From: Emydura subglobosa
Taxonomy: Eukaryota > Chordata > Testudines > Chelidae
DNA: 64,000 nt
Direction of reading: 5' to 3'
Assembly (NCBI GenBank): GCA_007922225.1
Contig: ML679966.1
Span: 33,711,383-33,775,382 of the forward strand
In this document: positions 12,032-24,433 of the stretch, one piece after another
Layout of the letters: every line of letters begins with the position of its first letter
How positions within the stretch are numbered: position 1 is the stretch's first letter
Program-made: the position numbers and the translations under genes
Notes under the pieces: generated by a model
What the model saw: the letters and a program-made list of their open reading frames with translations, nothing else
What the model was told of the DNA's origin: nothing
The model's database searches: none

Positions 12032-13969
12032 GGCTTCTACAAGATACTGTCAAGAAAAAAACCAAAAGATACAAGTGCATGAGCTTTATTAAAATGCAGT
12101 TGATTCTGTTGTCTCTAAGTCCAGTAGATCCTAATGCAAAATCATGCTTCACCTTAACATTAAGTACATTAGAGAAGTCTCTATTGCAAGTCACTTATTT
12201 TATACCAATGACAGGAATTTCTTCATACCAAATAAATACTCAAAAGATTGATCTTAAAACATCTCTGACAATTAAGTCAACACACAATTTAAAGCCACTA
12301 ACAAGTTACTTCAGTGTTTGTTTCATTGTATACAGGAAGTTTTACTGTCTTCTGCCTTCCCATTATTAATAGCACTTTCATCAACTAAATACAATAAAAA
12401 TTGGTCCAGATTCTTGTGGTTAATCATAAATATGCCTGTAACTGATTTGTTCAGAACATTTTCTAGAAATATCAGGAATTTTACTCAATCTTGAGGATAA
12501 CTACAGAATTGAACTCTTTTTTGAGATATATTTAGTCAATTACCTGGTTTGGAATAAAACTGTCATCTTCTCCTGGACAAGAAGTTTTAATACAATCTTT
12601 CTGGCTAGCCATTTCCTTTTAATCCTAATTCTGGATTACTTCCCAGATTTTCTAGGGAGAACTAAACAGAATACTTACCAGTCTGGAAATGTTGGAACCT
12701 TTAGAGGAATTAATAGCTTCTCTTGCTTGAGGTTTGAATTAATTTCTTTTGTTAATTAGATTAGACTGTCAAAAATAAAATGCTAAAGCCCTAGAGTATT
12801 TTAAACTTCACCTTTCTTATGCTGTCTGTTAGTTTGCATGAAGATCCTAGAATGCTATCTTCAGTTTTGGAATATAGAATCCCAGAATGTCACTTATTTT
12901 AATAACTATTTAGGAAGTTTTAACAGGTGTAGAAATCATTGTCATGTAAATATCAGAACCAGAACAATCAATACAAAAGTGATCTTATTTTTTGTTTAGA
13001 GAAACATTTACTAACAGTGGCACTTTTTATTACTTTTCTGATTGTCTTGTATTCTTTTATTTTATTTAAAGTGAATTTTGTAATGTTATATTACAACACC
13101 ATGAGTTCGGCTTCGGTAGTTTCAAGCTTAACAGAGTGAAAGTCACTTCTGCTACTTGTTTCAAATTTAGAGTCTCTAGGAACACATAAAGACCAAGGAA
13201 AGTAACCACACTTACGTTCACAAGTACAAGGTCTAGTCTGTTTTACAAGTTAAGCTTATGATTATCCAAGCATCTAGAAATTTTATAAAGACCTATTCAC
13301 AAGTTACAAATATAGCAATACTCACATCCTTAACAGTATTCTTAAGGTCTGATGGATGCCAATTGATCATCAGTAGAGGGATGGTTCCTAATGGACTTTT
13401 TCCGTAAAGATCTCGTTTTTCCCAGTCTAGGCAGCCTCTTTTTATCATGTGATTTTTTTACTACCCCCCATTAGCATTTATGCACATAGTGCATCCTGCA
13501 GTTAGGTCATGTGTTAGAAAAATGGGAGTACCGGGCATATTGTAAGCAAAAAATTAATTACTGTTAATTTTTTTCAGTACCACTCATTTGCGCATCTTTT
13601 CCCATAATCTTGTGGCATAATCTTGGGTCACTACTTTTGTCAAGCATTTCTTAAGCCTATGGCATAGTATGGCAAAGCTAAAATCTCACAGGCCTTAGCC
13701 TGTAGGCCTTGCATTTCAGCCCTGCTTACTTAGATACCTAATGCATACTTATCTCTTCTAGCTACTGATCAATCTTATACTTCTATAATCCTACAATTTA
13801 AATCTATTTAGCATACAATAATTATATATGACATAACATGTTAGTTAATTATAACATCACAATAAATGAATGATAAAATGAACCGATTGGCTACAATCTG
13901 TACTTCAAAGGTCTTAAAAGGATAAACTGTTCTGTAAATATTTTTACTGATATTTATATTTCAAAGTGC

Positions 13970-14165
13970 ATAACACAGCTATAACACTTTTCATGCAAGG
14001 ATAATCTCAGTGCATTATATAGAATAATACCAATATTCCTATGAAATAGCCAAGAAATTATATTGAAGAGTTAAACTGAAATAGTTTATGCAACTTGTTC
14101 AAGATCACTTAGCAAGCCAGTGGCAGTCAAAACTCAGATTCCTGACTGCTCCTTTTCTAACCATG
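13970..14165 (-). repeat. Degenerate MIR-like SINE, antisense
   Basis: The stretch holds, in order, weak versions of the complement of the MIR core: a low-complexity ATTCCTATGAAA part, then CAACTTGTTCAAGATCACTTAGCAAGCCAGTGGCAG, then a pyrimidine-rich end near TGACTGCTCC. This is the familiar antisense pattern of MIR-type core-SINEs. It is strongly diverged and its borders are approximate. Confidence 0.45.
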
Positions 14166-14172
14166 TGACCAC

Positions 14173-14345
14173 AAAAACAACGAGAGTTCTGTGGCACTTT
14201 AAAGACTAACAAATTTAATATTTGCAGACATAAGCTTTCGAGAGACTTCAGCTCTCTTCTTCAGATGCAGTAATACAGAAAATAGGTAACACAGAGGCAT
14301 CTTATAGATATCCAGGTGCATTGAGAACAATGGGGGAGGTGGAGT
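14173..14345. repeat. Dispersed repeat, copy 1 of a two-copy family in this window
   Basis: Shares an extended block with 28850-28990: TGGCACTTTAAAGACTAACA, then CATAAGCTTTCG, then CTCTCTTC.TCAGAT and AAATAGGTAAC. This block is common in turtle and crocodilian genomes. I do not know its class for certain; a Penelope-like or other retroelement tail is possible. Confidence 0.6.
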
Positions 14346-14499
14346 CCGGTACTTTCACACTGATCAGAATCTCTTCCCATTGAATTCTTATGATATGTTG
14401 ATCTTTGCATTTATCAACTAGATTCAGTTTTCTGGAGAGCATATAACACTGAGTGTCTTTCATCTGACTTCAGAGTGACTTAGACATTTTTAGCTTCAC

Positions 14500-14665
14500 C
14501 ATATCCCTGTGAGATAGTTAATTATCCCCATTTTATAGATGGGAAAACTGAATACCAAATTAAGTGACTTGTCTAGTGTTGCACTCTCATACAAAAAGCC
14601 TATGACAGAACTGGAATTGAAAGCAGGTCTCTTGACTCCCAGACTGGAGAGGCTTGTCCACAAAG
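14500..14665 (-). repeat. MIR-like SINE, antisense
   Basis: Contains TATCCCCATTTTATAGATGG, AAGTGACTTGTCTAGTGTTGC and a downstream CAGAACTGGAATTGAAAGCAGGTCT block. This is the antisense order of the MIR core and its tRNA-related head, ending with a duplicated-looking pyrimidine stretch. Confidence 0.65.
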
Positions 14666-15599
14666 TCATCTTTTTGCTGTAGCCAGAAGTGCTAATCATA
14701 TCTTTTAAAAGGAATTGAGTTACTTATATGAAAGTAGAGTTCTCAAACACTGTCTTCCTCATTTTGTTTGTCAACTACTTGTGTTCATGGTGTATATATA
14801 ACACTTGAATTGTATATGCCCTATCTTTGTACAACAAGCAAGTCTTATTCATTAATCCAAGAGTTTACTCCTTTTGTTCTTCTATCTTCAGGGGACTCTG
14901 ATTCCAGATAGATTTCCTTTCTATTCTAAAGATTTCAAACTGAATTTTATTAAATGTTGTTCAAAAATGTTCTCCAGGCAAAGTACTTTTGATACACGGA
15001 AAAGAATTATTCTGCCATCTGCCAATAATTACATCATGCTGGCTGTGGTTTGGAGTTAAACCAACTGCTTTGCCTTGTTAAGAACTCTTGTCTGTTAAAA
15101 CAAATACAACTGTTAAAAATAAGTGCCCAATGTGGTACTGTGGTGACGAAAGTATTTTATGAATTCAGAACTCAGAATGGAAGACTCTTCATAATATTGT
15201 AGTTCAGAAGAAAACTGACTTTGGGGAATTGGGAGGTTTACATTATTTTATTGGCTGCATATCTCTACTGGAATCTTGCAAAGTCTCTCTACTTATGTCA
15301 TATTCTTAAGAATGTTACTATATGGGCCTGCAGGAGAGTACCTTAAACATCATAACAGGCCAAAACTAGAAGTCATTTAGTTTGATGTAAGAGCATTAAT
15401 TCTTGGCTGGTTTAAAACAATGTAATCAGGTGTGATGTCATATACTACTGGATGAGGTCTATCAAAAGATTATAGGAACCTTCTATGTTCTAAGTATTGC
15501 ATGACTTAGACACTTTGCAATTTCAATAACACCCTTACGTTAGTAGCAATATTACATCTTTAAAAATAGAAATCTTTATTAGTTAAAGCCTAATCCTCC

Positions 15600-16240
15600 A
15601 GATTTATGTCTCCTCGGGTCCATGCAGAATGTTGCTGCTCAAATAATCTTCCTGTCAAGTTATTCTGTCCATAGCATTCATTTTTCCTTTGACTCCCTCT
15701 TCTGGTTTCTTCTTCTACACTGATCAGTTATAATCTTCTGTTCCTTGTCTTTAAGGCTGTATATGATTTAGCCCCTCCTCTGTTTATTTACTCTTGTAGC
15801 TTATCACATTGTCCATAGCCTCCACCACTTGTTTGTCAGCTTCTTGCATAAGCAGCTTCATACTTTATTCCCTATTGTCCCTTCGTTACCCAGAGAACCA
15901 CTACTCACTCCTTCAAATCCTTCCTCAAGACACACTTCTTCGATGATGTCTATGGAAAATTGCCAACTGAAAATGGCCAATCTGAACGCCGGTGGAAATG
16001 TGGATATCATATTTTTGTGTGTCTGTAATATTGTATCAAATATAGTTCATAAACAGCAACTTGCAACCTACTAATTGTGATCCAACTAATTTGCTACCCT
16101 AGGCCCCTATTATTATTCTAATTGTTCCCTCCCTCTGCTTTCCCTTCTTTGTTTGAATTGTCAATTATTCTCTTAAAGAGAGATTAATAAACTCTCTAGG
16201 GTAGGATCTATTTCCTTCAAATTTGCACTGTCTGTCTCAG
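15600..16240 (+). mobile_element. L2-type LINE fragment, C-terminal end of reverse transcriptase and 3' tail
   Basis: Read on the + strand in broken frames, the stretch carries the typical end of an L2/CR1-type polymerase: a region like 'QNVAAQIIFL', a segment like 'DSLFWFLLLH', then 'SFKSFLKTHFFDDVYGKL' near 15917-15965. It is followed by a short non-coding tail ending near 16240 with the pattern AACTCTCTAGGGTAGGATC, as in other L2/L3-type tails in this window. It is 5' truncated and carries several frame breaks. Confidence 0.65.
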
Positions 16241-16846
16241 TGGGGTTTCAACTCTGATTGTGGCCTCCGGCAGATACAAATGACGACAATTTGATGTAGT
16301 ATATTCACTTGATGGAGGAAATAAAAGCTATATTCACTTGTTGAACACTAATTTTACTCTTGTATCTTCTGAATAAATTGAATTTATTAATTTCCTTTGT
16401 CTACCTTATCACTGAATCCACCTAAAAAGATAAACTAGTTTTAAGGCTAGTGGAATTCTATCAAGAGATCAAGGAAATAGGTTTGGTTCAAATATTCTGT
16501 TTTACTTTTTTGAACAGTAAACAAATACCAAACTGTTAAATTAATGGCTTTTAATATTTTATTTGGCAAATAAAGTTTCAGATGTATTGTACAGATGCAG
16601 TATTTAGAATGATTTACATGCATTAGTGACACTGGTAATTTAAATATTCTTTAGTCCTCTTTCTATAGATAACAAAGATGACAAAAATGTATTGCTAAAT
16701 GTCTGAAATGTCACCAACGTATTATTTAGCATTGTGCGATGTGCAAGGGAAATCCTGTTATTGTAACTTCCATTCTACTAGAAGTATCGGGATTACCCCT
16801 TTGTAACACACATCAGAAAAGCAAGTTAACAAATGTTAATGGGTTA

Positions 16847-17083
16847 ATACTGTCTACAATACAGAGCCTATGCTGCCATAGCCCCTTAGTGTAGCACTGA
16901 CAGAAGGAACACTACCTCCCCGAATATTGCTAGCTATGTTGACAGAAGCCCTTTTTCCTGGCATAGCTGTGCCTGCACTAGGGGTTTTGTCAGCATAGCT
17001 ATGTCAGTTAGGGTTTGGAGTTTTTCATATCCCTTACCAACGTAACCATGCCGATGGGAGTTTTTAAAGTTTAGACCATGCCA
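16847..17083. mobile_element. Harbinger-type MITE (237 bp)
   Basis: Flanked by TTA at 16844-16846 and TTA at 17084-17086. The ends ATACTGTCTACAAT and GTTTAGACCATGCCA are imperfect inverted repeats with the TGTCTACA/GGTCTA core shared with the Harbinger at 46984. The interior has an inverted pair around GCTATGTTGACAGAAG and TTTTGTCAGCATAGC. No coding frame. Confidence 0.65.
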
Positions 17084-17799
17084 TTATGTGTAAATTTGAT
17101 GTAGCTTCTTGAACACCAACAGAGAGAAGGCCTAAAAGCATTGCATGTCTAAATGGTTATGTGAAACAAATTGCAACCGTGGCTTCTTTGGCTTGTAGAC
17201 TTTCCTAGGAAAGGTTTGATAAATATCTTGTTGGGAGGAAGGCTATTAACCAAACTAGAAAACTGACCAATTAAGAGTTTGGTTATCTGGACTTTAACTA
17301 AATGCTCTTGTATTTTAGCTTTTAGGCTCATGTTCTTATGTTTATGGTAGCTTGGACTTTAACATTATCAAATCATTATGCTTGGTCTTTAACTTGTGAT
17401 TAATGGACTAAATTAAGAAGAGAGGCTTAAGAGTAACTTTGAGAGTCCTTTGATTTTTCCTTAGCAAAGTCTCATTGCATCAAAATCAATATACAGATTT
17501 AGAAATGCAAGTGTAACTAACTTTCAGCAATAGTACAGCAATTTAGTATCTTCAGAACTTCCATTTAGCAGTGTGCTTTTTAAAAAATCTTGTCATTGAA
17601 GAGTGCAACACTTCCATTTAAACAAATCTGAAGCAACTGCTGTCATAATTTCATTCTTGACAAATGCTTCTATTTCAAATGCTGTTTTGAATAGAACACA
17701 TAACTCAGGTACAAAATCTGTTTTATGGGCTTTTACTATGATTGATTAAAGAGAATAATCTTGTTCTGGAATCCAAAAAATAAGTTGTTCATACTAGGT

Positions 17800-18537
17800 G
17801 ACTGGAGTGTTTCAGGCCTGGGATGTCAATGATTTTGTATGTAAAGATCTAAGTACTACACTTAGAAAGGAAAAATTAAATGCACAAATAAAGAATTGAA
17901 ATAACTGGCTGGGCAGCACTCCTACAGAAAGGGATTTGGTGGTAGGGTGGACCACAAATTGAGTGAGTCAACAGCGTGATGCTGTTGCAAGAAAAAGGGA
18001 AGTGTCATCTGTAAGACATAGGCGATAATTGTTCTGCTCTCCTTGGCACTAGTGAGGCCTCAGATGAAGTACTCTGTCCACTTCTGGGCACCATGCTTTA
18101 AGAAGGATGTGAACAAATTGGACAGAGTCCAGAGGACAGCAACATATATTGAGGTTTGGAAAACGTGACTGATGAGGACAGCTTGTAAGAATTGGGCATA
18201 TTTAGTCTAGAGAAGAGAAGGATGAGGGGGGACAAGTCTTCAAATATATTGTTCTCCATGCCCAATGAAGGTAGAAGTAGTAATTGGCTTAGTTTGCAAA
18301 AAGGAAAATGTAGGTTGGATATTAGGAAAAACTCCCTAAGTATCAGGATAGTTAAGCACTGGAACAGTTACTAGGGAGGGTGTGGAATGCCCTTCTGTGG
18401 GGGATATTAAGAACAGCATAGACAAACACCTGTCATGGATGGTCTAGATATAATTAATGCTGCCTCAGCATGGGGAGATGGTCTAGATGATAGCTTGCAG
18501 TCCAGTCCAATGCTACATTTCTATAATTCTACAATTT
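17800..18537 (+). mobile_element. CR1 LINE, 3' end in sense orientation
   Basis: The sequence runs co-linear with the 3' part of amniote CR1: GATCTAAGTACTACACTTAG, GGACCACAAATTGAGTGAGT, CTTCTGGGCACCATGCTT, TTTAGTCTAGAGAAGAGAAG, TTGGATATTAGGAAAAACTC, GTTAAGCACTGGAACAG and ATGGTCTAGAT. It ends in the CR1-like terminus TTTCTATAATTCTACAATT. It is a 5'-truncated insertion, frame broken at many points, in the same orientation as SLAIN2. Confidence 0.9.
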
Positions 18538-18750
18538 CTAAAATGTGTAGCAATAACTTGATATTAGCAGGTTATTGAACGTCCTCTTCTCCATGCTGTT
18601 TTATTGGCCACATTCCAATAGATGTATCATTTTGTTGTATTTTCCCTTTCCTGTGAAAATCTGCATTCTGTTTTATTAAACTGTCACTCGTAGCCATAAC
18701 TCAGAGTATTACTTCTAGTGACAATGATTTTTCTGTCTATCATTTTCCAG

Positions 18751-19069
18751 TACCGTCTCCAAGTAAATTCCGCTCCCCTGCAGCACCATCACCTCTGGCT
18801 CTCCGACAACCAGTGAAAGCATTTAGTAACCATGGCCCTGGTTCTGCTGCTGCTCCAGAAGCTACACAGCTGACACATAGCAGTTCTTCACCAGGACCTC
18901 TTGCAGCTCAGAATTCAGGTTCTCCAAGCTCTGCCAGCAGTATTAACAGTACTACTCTTACCAGACCGGCAGGGACAACAGGGATGAGGAGTGGCTTGCC
19001 CAGACCTAGTGCCCCTTCTGCTGGGGGCATACCAGTGCCTCGCAGCAAACTTGCACAGCCTGTTCGCAG
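18751..19069 (+). CDS. SLAIN2: SLAIN2, serine/proline-rich exon (319 nt)
   Basis: Acceptor CATTTTCCAG precedes TACCGTCTCC, and the donor is CGCAG|GTCAGT. The exon completes a codon begun at 4178 (or 11196), gives 105 whole codons and leaves 2 nt. It reads [18 protein letters not shown] near the start and ends with [15 protein letters not shown]. This basic, Ser/Pro-rich C-terminal region is the part of SLAIN2 that in the family binds EB1 through SxIP-like motifs and is a target of mitotic phosphorylation. When joined directly to the 4178 exon the junction encodes S-A-I-P, an exact SxIP motif. Confidence 0.95.
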
Positions 19070-20795
19070 GTCAGTAATCTGAGGTGGGATTTTAATTTTA
19101 AATTTTGTATTCAGAAACTAACACTTTCCTTAACACTACTTTTGTACCTTGTACGTTACTACAGAAAGTTAGTGTAACTATTAAATTTAAAAAAAGAATA
19201 GGATTATATAAAGATAACCCAGGCCTGCTGTATTAAATTCTGCATAGTCCATTCTCCTGTCATAGTAAATGATATTCCCTGCAAAAAGCCTGTATCAGAT
19301 GAAAAAGCTGATAGTATACTTGGACTGTATTACTGAATGTAGTGTAGGACTAAAGTTTTTTAATTTTAGAAGTATTTATCTCCACAGACAGAGCCACACA
19401 TTAAAGGTACCTGTACTAGACAGTTACTTTAAGAAATGAGTAAAGAAGCAAAAGGCAAATTCAAAAGCAATAAGTTTAGAAGATACATCTTTTGGGGGCA
19501 TACTACTAAATAAAAAGATTGATCTCCTAAACAGTTCAAGTAACTAAATCATGTGAAATACATTGATGTCCATTATGATGCTCGTAGAGTACTTCAGCTC
19601 TTACCTGTTTTTTAATTCTGTTGTGAATGTAAACTTCTGTTTGCTACTATGTAAGTTCAGATGCCAATCTTAGCTAAATGTTTGAATAGAAACAATGTGT
19701 TTAGAGACTTGCTGTAGTTGTTCAGTTCCAAATTATCAGCTATTGAGCTGTTAAAAGGAATTGGGCACTCTATCCAGATTATATTAGGCTCCATAAAAGC
19801 GTCAAGTACTTTCTTAAATCCTCTCAGAGCGCTATACAGAGGAAACCTGAGGCACAAAGAGGAAGTACTTGCCCACATTTTCACAAAGGTCAATGGAGAA
19901 TTCGAACTAGAACTGAGATCTCTTGACTTGTAGTCCATTGTCCTTCCTAACAGGCCACACTGCCTTAAGTAAAATAATTATTTAGATATTTAGGAAGAGG
20001 AACACACTTCAGCTGTTTTTGCTTAATTCTAAAATCTGTGGTCAGGATGCACAGGTCTCCTCACATGTGCATTAGAAAATAATTGAACTGTAGTTGTCAT
20101 GCCACTGGGTGCAATGGAAGGGCAGTGTCAGACTGTGTTTGTCTTCAATATTTATTTAACAATCTTAAAATGTAATAAAAGCCTGCCTTATTTCTGACTG
20201 CAACTCTTAATACTAATCTAACAATCGCTTCCTAATGGCTCAGTTACTATCACATAACTGATCTCACTTTAGAGGAAGATGTCCATCCCCATTACCAAAT
20301 CAAATATTTATTGTAACTAAATTTAAACTTTAACATTATTTTAGTGTTTTTATGTTGAGAAGGTGATTTCCTTTCGTTTGTTCGTTCGTTCAATTTTGGA
20401 TGACTGGCCTGAACAAAATGGTTGGAATTGTCCTTTCATCAATAAGGATTTGCCTACTTTACTATAAAAACAAATGCTCAGGTGTTTTACTTTGTGTGTC
20501 ATCAGGTTGGATTCATATTTCCAGTGTGTAGTTGTATGAAGTTCTCTAGTCATATATGTAAATGGTTAAATGTAAACACTGTATTAAAAACATAAAAAGT
20601 TGTCAAAATATAAAATGTTAAACCTTGGACTTAGTATTTATTTTTAAGTAAAGTGCAATGTAATGTTGTGATGCTTCTGAAACAAAATGATTAAGCACAT
20701 ATTAGTTTTCAAGAAAAAATAAGTTCAAAAAAAAAAATTTAAGCTTGAAGAAATTAAGTGCAAATCAAACTGAAATAAATTTCATTTTATTTTAG
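19070..20795 (+). other. SLAIN2: Last SLAIN2 intron
   Basis: AT-rich, 1.7 kb. A diverged antisense MIR-like segment is visible at about 19795-19965 (GAGGAAACCTGAGGCACAAA, GAATTCGAACTAGAACTGAG). A short TTCG-type run (GTTTGTTCGTTCGTTC) sits near 20380. Nothing else is recognised. Confidence 0.65.
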
Positions 20796-20862
20796 ATCAC
20801 TACCGGCTCCTAAAACCTATGGCAACATGAAAGACGAGAGTTGGAAAGATGGCTGCTACTGA
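20796..20862 (+). CDS. SLAIN2: SLAIN2, terminal coding exon
   Basis: Acceptor CATTTTATTTTAG, then 1 nt completing an arginine codon, then SLPAPKTYGNMKDESWKDGCY and the stop TGA at 20860-20862. The short peptide tail ending in DGCY is the conserved C terminus of SLAIN2 and fixes both frame and strand of the whole exon chain. Confidence 0.96.
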
Positions 20863-23610
20863 ACTGCAAAATTTAAAAATGCAAAATTCCAATGGCTAAT
20901 GGACACTCCTTCACCAAGCTAAAAGACAGCTTGATATGCAGACTGTTCAGATGTGACTTTTGGGATTTGTAAAATCCCAGACCTCTGTCTTTAATTAGCA
21001 CAAACTGGCAGAGATTTTAAAGCAGCACTTTAATGACATTTAACATCAGATATTTGGTGATCATGCAATCACTTTTACATGGAATTGCTATAATTTCTAG
21101 GGTTTTTTTTTTTTTTTTCTTGCTTGCTAAAAATTGTATCAATTTGAGCATTTATGACAATGGCCAATGTTTGGGCAAAAACCTAACGAATGCCAAAGAA
21201 ATGCCCATCTTGAAAAACAGCAAGTAAAATAGCAAACTCAAATTGTCCAAAACTTCATATTCAATCTCTTAATTCAGCAGAATGACTCATTGGTGAATAT
21301 GTACTATTTAAGCATTAGCATGTTAATCAGAGCAAACATGCTGATTGCTGCTCACTACAGTGCTAATGAACCACCTTAAAATTGCTTAAAACAATTGTTG
21401 AAGATTCTGGTTGGAAAAAGTGGTACATATATCCTTCAGAAAAAATCCAGCAGTTGTCTCTGGAGGTACCCTACAGATGGTAAATAGTAGTCATGGCATT
21501 GTTTTATCATTAACGGTTTGGATGTAGTAGACATACACACATTCAGATGGTGTAGGTTCCATCCTTTTTGTTTATTTGACATATCAGTTTTATGTGCTCT
21601 TATCTTTTGATTGCCAAAAGGGCTTAGCATCAGTTGTACAATCTTTCTAAACTTTATATTTCCTGGCTCAGGAAAGATGGCCTTTGCTATAATAGCCACA
21701 CTTTTAGCACACTGCTCACTATTTAGGGGGAAAAATGTATAGCAGGTTTCCTTAAAAAGGAAAGAGCGGTAGTATATTATCCATTTGTTCTGATATCCTC
21801 ACACCACAATGATATAGCCTGGAACACAACTGTATATGCTAATAGTTAATGAGAAGGAAAGACAACTATGCACTTGTAACATACCAATTATAAGGAAATG
21901 AGTTGTACTGTTGATGCCAAATGATATTCATTTAAGTAATGTTTCATGGTATGAGGGAGTTTTCTGTATCCTACTTCTATCCATTTCTTAAATTGGTTTA
22001 TTTTAAATTGTAAATATTTTTGCAGATATTGCCCATGTTAGTGTTTTTAACTATGTACTTTGCCTTACATATCTGTATCTTACATTGTTGGTGACAGAGT
22101 ATGAAATCTGCTACACATGTTTACAAGCTATTCAATTCCTCTAGTGGTTCTCAGACTTGCCTATTGACATGTACATTGTTTTCACCTGTTCTTATTAGCA
22201 ATCTGGCTAACATTTTACTCAGTGGAAAAATTCTTTTTTACAATTAACATACAGACTGCTTTTTTCTGTTCTATTTTGGAAGATTTGTAATATAAAGATT
22301 TAAAACTAAAAATGTATTGGGAGGGTAAGTTAAACAGGAAGTACTGTTTTTTGTGCATAGAATTTTTCAGTACAAGATTTCTGGATGTGTAGTTTGCAGC
22401 AATGGCTAACATGATTGTACCTTTTGTACAATGACTAGAGAACACTAAAAGATTTAGGTTGGATTGGATGGTAGGTAGCCTTCAACCCCATTAGTATCAG
22501 CACTTTGAAGCATAAGTGCATTTTGACTCTCACCACTTAAAGGATAATTGATCCTGGAATTCCAGAGAACTCTGGACTTTTGGGCCAGTGTTAACATTAC
22601 AGGATGAAAAGCCATGCAACACTACTTGAATTGGGGAAAACCAAACTAAGTTTTAGGGACTAGACTGCAGCTGCGACTACTCAAGCAGCTGCAGGCATAC
22701 CTTGTATCAAATGAAAGGAATTCATACCATGTTGACTAAGATCTCTTAGGTGTGTGACTACCCTCTGAAGTCAGGGCATCAAATATACTATAATTCATTA
22801 GGAAAACTGCAGCAGGGGTTATAAAAGAGCTACCTTGCACCATTCGACCAGTATATGCCACTGATCCAGCCTTGAGTCATTTGCTGGCATAGCAAATCTA
22901 TTTCAGTTAGTGGACATCTCATGTAACTATTACGAGGAATAGAGAGGATTGGATCAAAATTATCCATCCACACTAACAAAGCCCAAACTTTGTTTAAAAT
23001 GTTACAAAGCAATGCTGCAGTCTTCAGTAAAAGAGAAGGGATTTTAATTTATTTTTATTATGAAAATATTGAATTGACTTTTTTAGTTTTGAAAATCAGA
23101 AAATTCAGATGAAGATATGCAGGTTAATTTTTTTAAATAAAGGCTGCATCAGTGTATTGTGTACATTATTTTTTTTAATTCCAGCAATTAGCTTCAAGTG
23201 ATGAAGGTATGTTGAGCTTAAGTTATATAAGCATCCTTTTATCTGCTGTTCTACTCCCACAGAAATATAGCTAACCATTTTCTGAAGAGAGAAACTGTCT
23301 CTTTACTAGGAAGTCTTTGTGCATTACCAGTTTCTCAATATCAGGAAATCCTAGATCTTTCTGTGTTTAGAGATTCAGATACATTGCGGAAGTGTGGAAA
23401 TATGGATTTGATAAACTAGTGCCTATGATTTACTTAACTTATGTTTGATATAGTAGTAAGGGTCTTATGAATGTGGATTATTTTTTGTGCCAACAGCTCA
23501 AAATTGTCATATGTGTGTAGGCAGAGACTTGAGTTCTGCTTCCAAAGTTATTTAATTTTTCTGTGTTTGAATGTTTTTGTAAGTGTTAATAAAAGTGTAA
23601 AAATGGAAAA
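20863..23610 (+). other. SLAIN2: SLAIN2 3' untranslated region (end uncertain)
   Basis: AT-rich sequence with no coding pattern follows the stop. Two canonical AATAAA hexamers, at 23136-23141 and 23588-23593, are the likely polyadenylation signals, so the UTR would be 2.3 or 2.7 kb. A long T tract lies near 21104-21119. The choice between the two signals cannot be made from sequence. Confidence 0.55.
23136..23141 (+). terminator. SLAIN2: Candidate polyadenylation signal of SLAIN2
   Basis: AATAAA on the gene strand, followed by a GT-rich stretch (CAGTGTATTGTGTAC) at the right distance for a downstream element. A second AATAAA at 23588-23593 is an alternative more distal site. Confidence 0.5.
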
Positions 23611-24134
23611 ATATAAATATTCTTACCACAAAGCACTTTTCTTGTGCATCATTTTTCTATAAAACCTATTTGTTTAAAAGTTTCAACTCTCCAGAGAGCA
23701 TTCTAGAAGGGTATGAAGTTGCCAAACCCTGGAAATCAGTTTGTAATATTGGAGACTATTAATTTTTTAAAAAAAGCAAACTATTAACTTCAGATTTTAG
23801 TGACTGAGTAACTAGACCTATTGTTTATTGCCTCTCAATTTAGTCTACTTGGTTACCAATCCTGTTCATCTCAGGTTTTAGTATAGTAGATTGAAACTAG
23901 ACTTCTATTAAATGTGAAGGCCTCTATTTTTGACCTTATGCATTGTCATTTCAGATCACATGAAGCTGGATTCACGTATTTATCCAGCCTGACTTGTGCA
24001 TGTGCAAATCTCTTCAATACATAGCGTGCCCTTAATTTGTAATGTTGAATTGGAAGTAAAACTGTAGCTAGTGAACTTCCTTGAATAGTCCAGGTCAGCA
24101 AAAGTTCTATCCAGTTTCCAAGTTGTGGAAAAAA
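23611..24134. other. Intergenic, nothing recognised
   Basis: AT-rich single-copy-looking sequence between the SLAIN2 3'UTR and the first DIRS copy. No repeat family, RNA or coding pattern could be named. Confidence 0.5.
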
Positions 24135-24135
24135 C

Positions 24136-24411
24136 AGTTACCTGCCTTTCATAACTCTTGTTCTTTGAGATGTGTTGCTCATGTCCATTCCAAGTAGGTG
24201 TATGTGCGCTGCATGCACAATTGGAAAGTTTTGTCCCCAGTGGTACCTGTTGGGTTGACTACCATACTACCATGGCGCTGTATATAGGGCCCCGTCTACC
24301 CGCCACCTTTTCAGTTACTTCTTGCTGATTGGCTCTGACAGTGGGATATGGGTTTTGGAATGGACATGAGCAGCACATCTCGAAGAACAAGAGTTACGAA
24401 AGGTAGGTAAC
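24136..24411. repeat. Terminal inverted-arm structure of DIRS copy A
   Basis: The arm 24136-24192, containing CTCTTGTTCTTTGAGATGTG and CTCATGTCCATTCCA, is the near-exact complement of 24355-24411. The GC-richer spacer between them is about 160 bp. Single-stranded, this would fold into a long hairpin. DIRS replication is thought to use terminal and internal complementary repeats to circularise cDNA. Confidence 0.8.
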
Positions 24412-24433
24412 GGTCTTTTCTTCAAGTACTTGT

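Larger units (their letters stand above)
11197..18750 (+). other. SLAIN2: SLAIN2 intron downstream of the cassette exon
   Basis: About 7.6 kb. It holds a hAT-like fragment (11912-12031), two MIR-like pieces (13970-14165, 14500-14665), a dispersed repeat (14173-14345), an L2-type LINE fragment (15600-16240), a MITE (16847-17083) and a CR1 3' end (about 17800-18537). In 12032-13969, 14666-15599 and 17084-17799 I see no gene, RNA or repeat that I can name. Confidence 0.7.
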
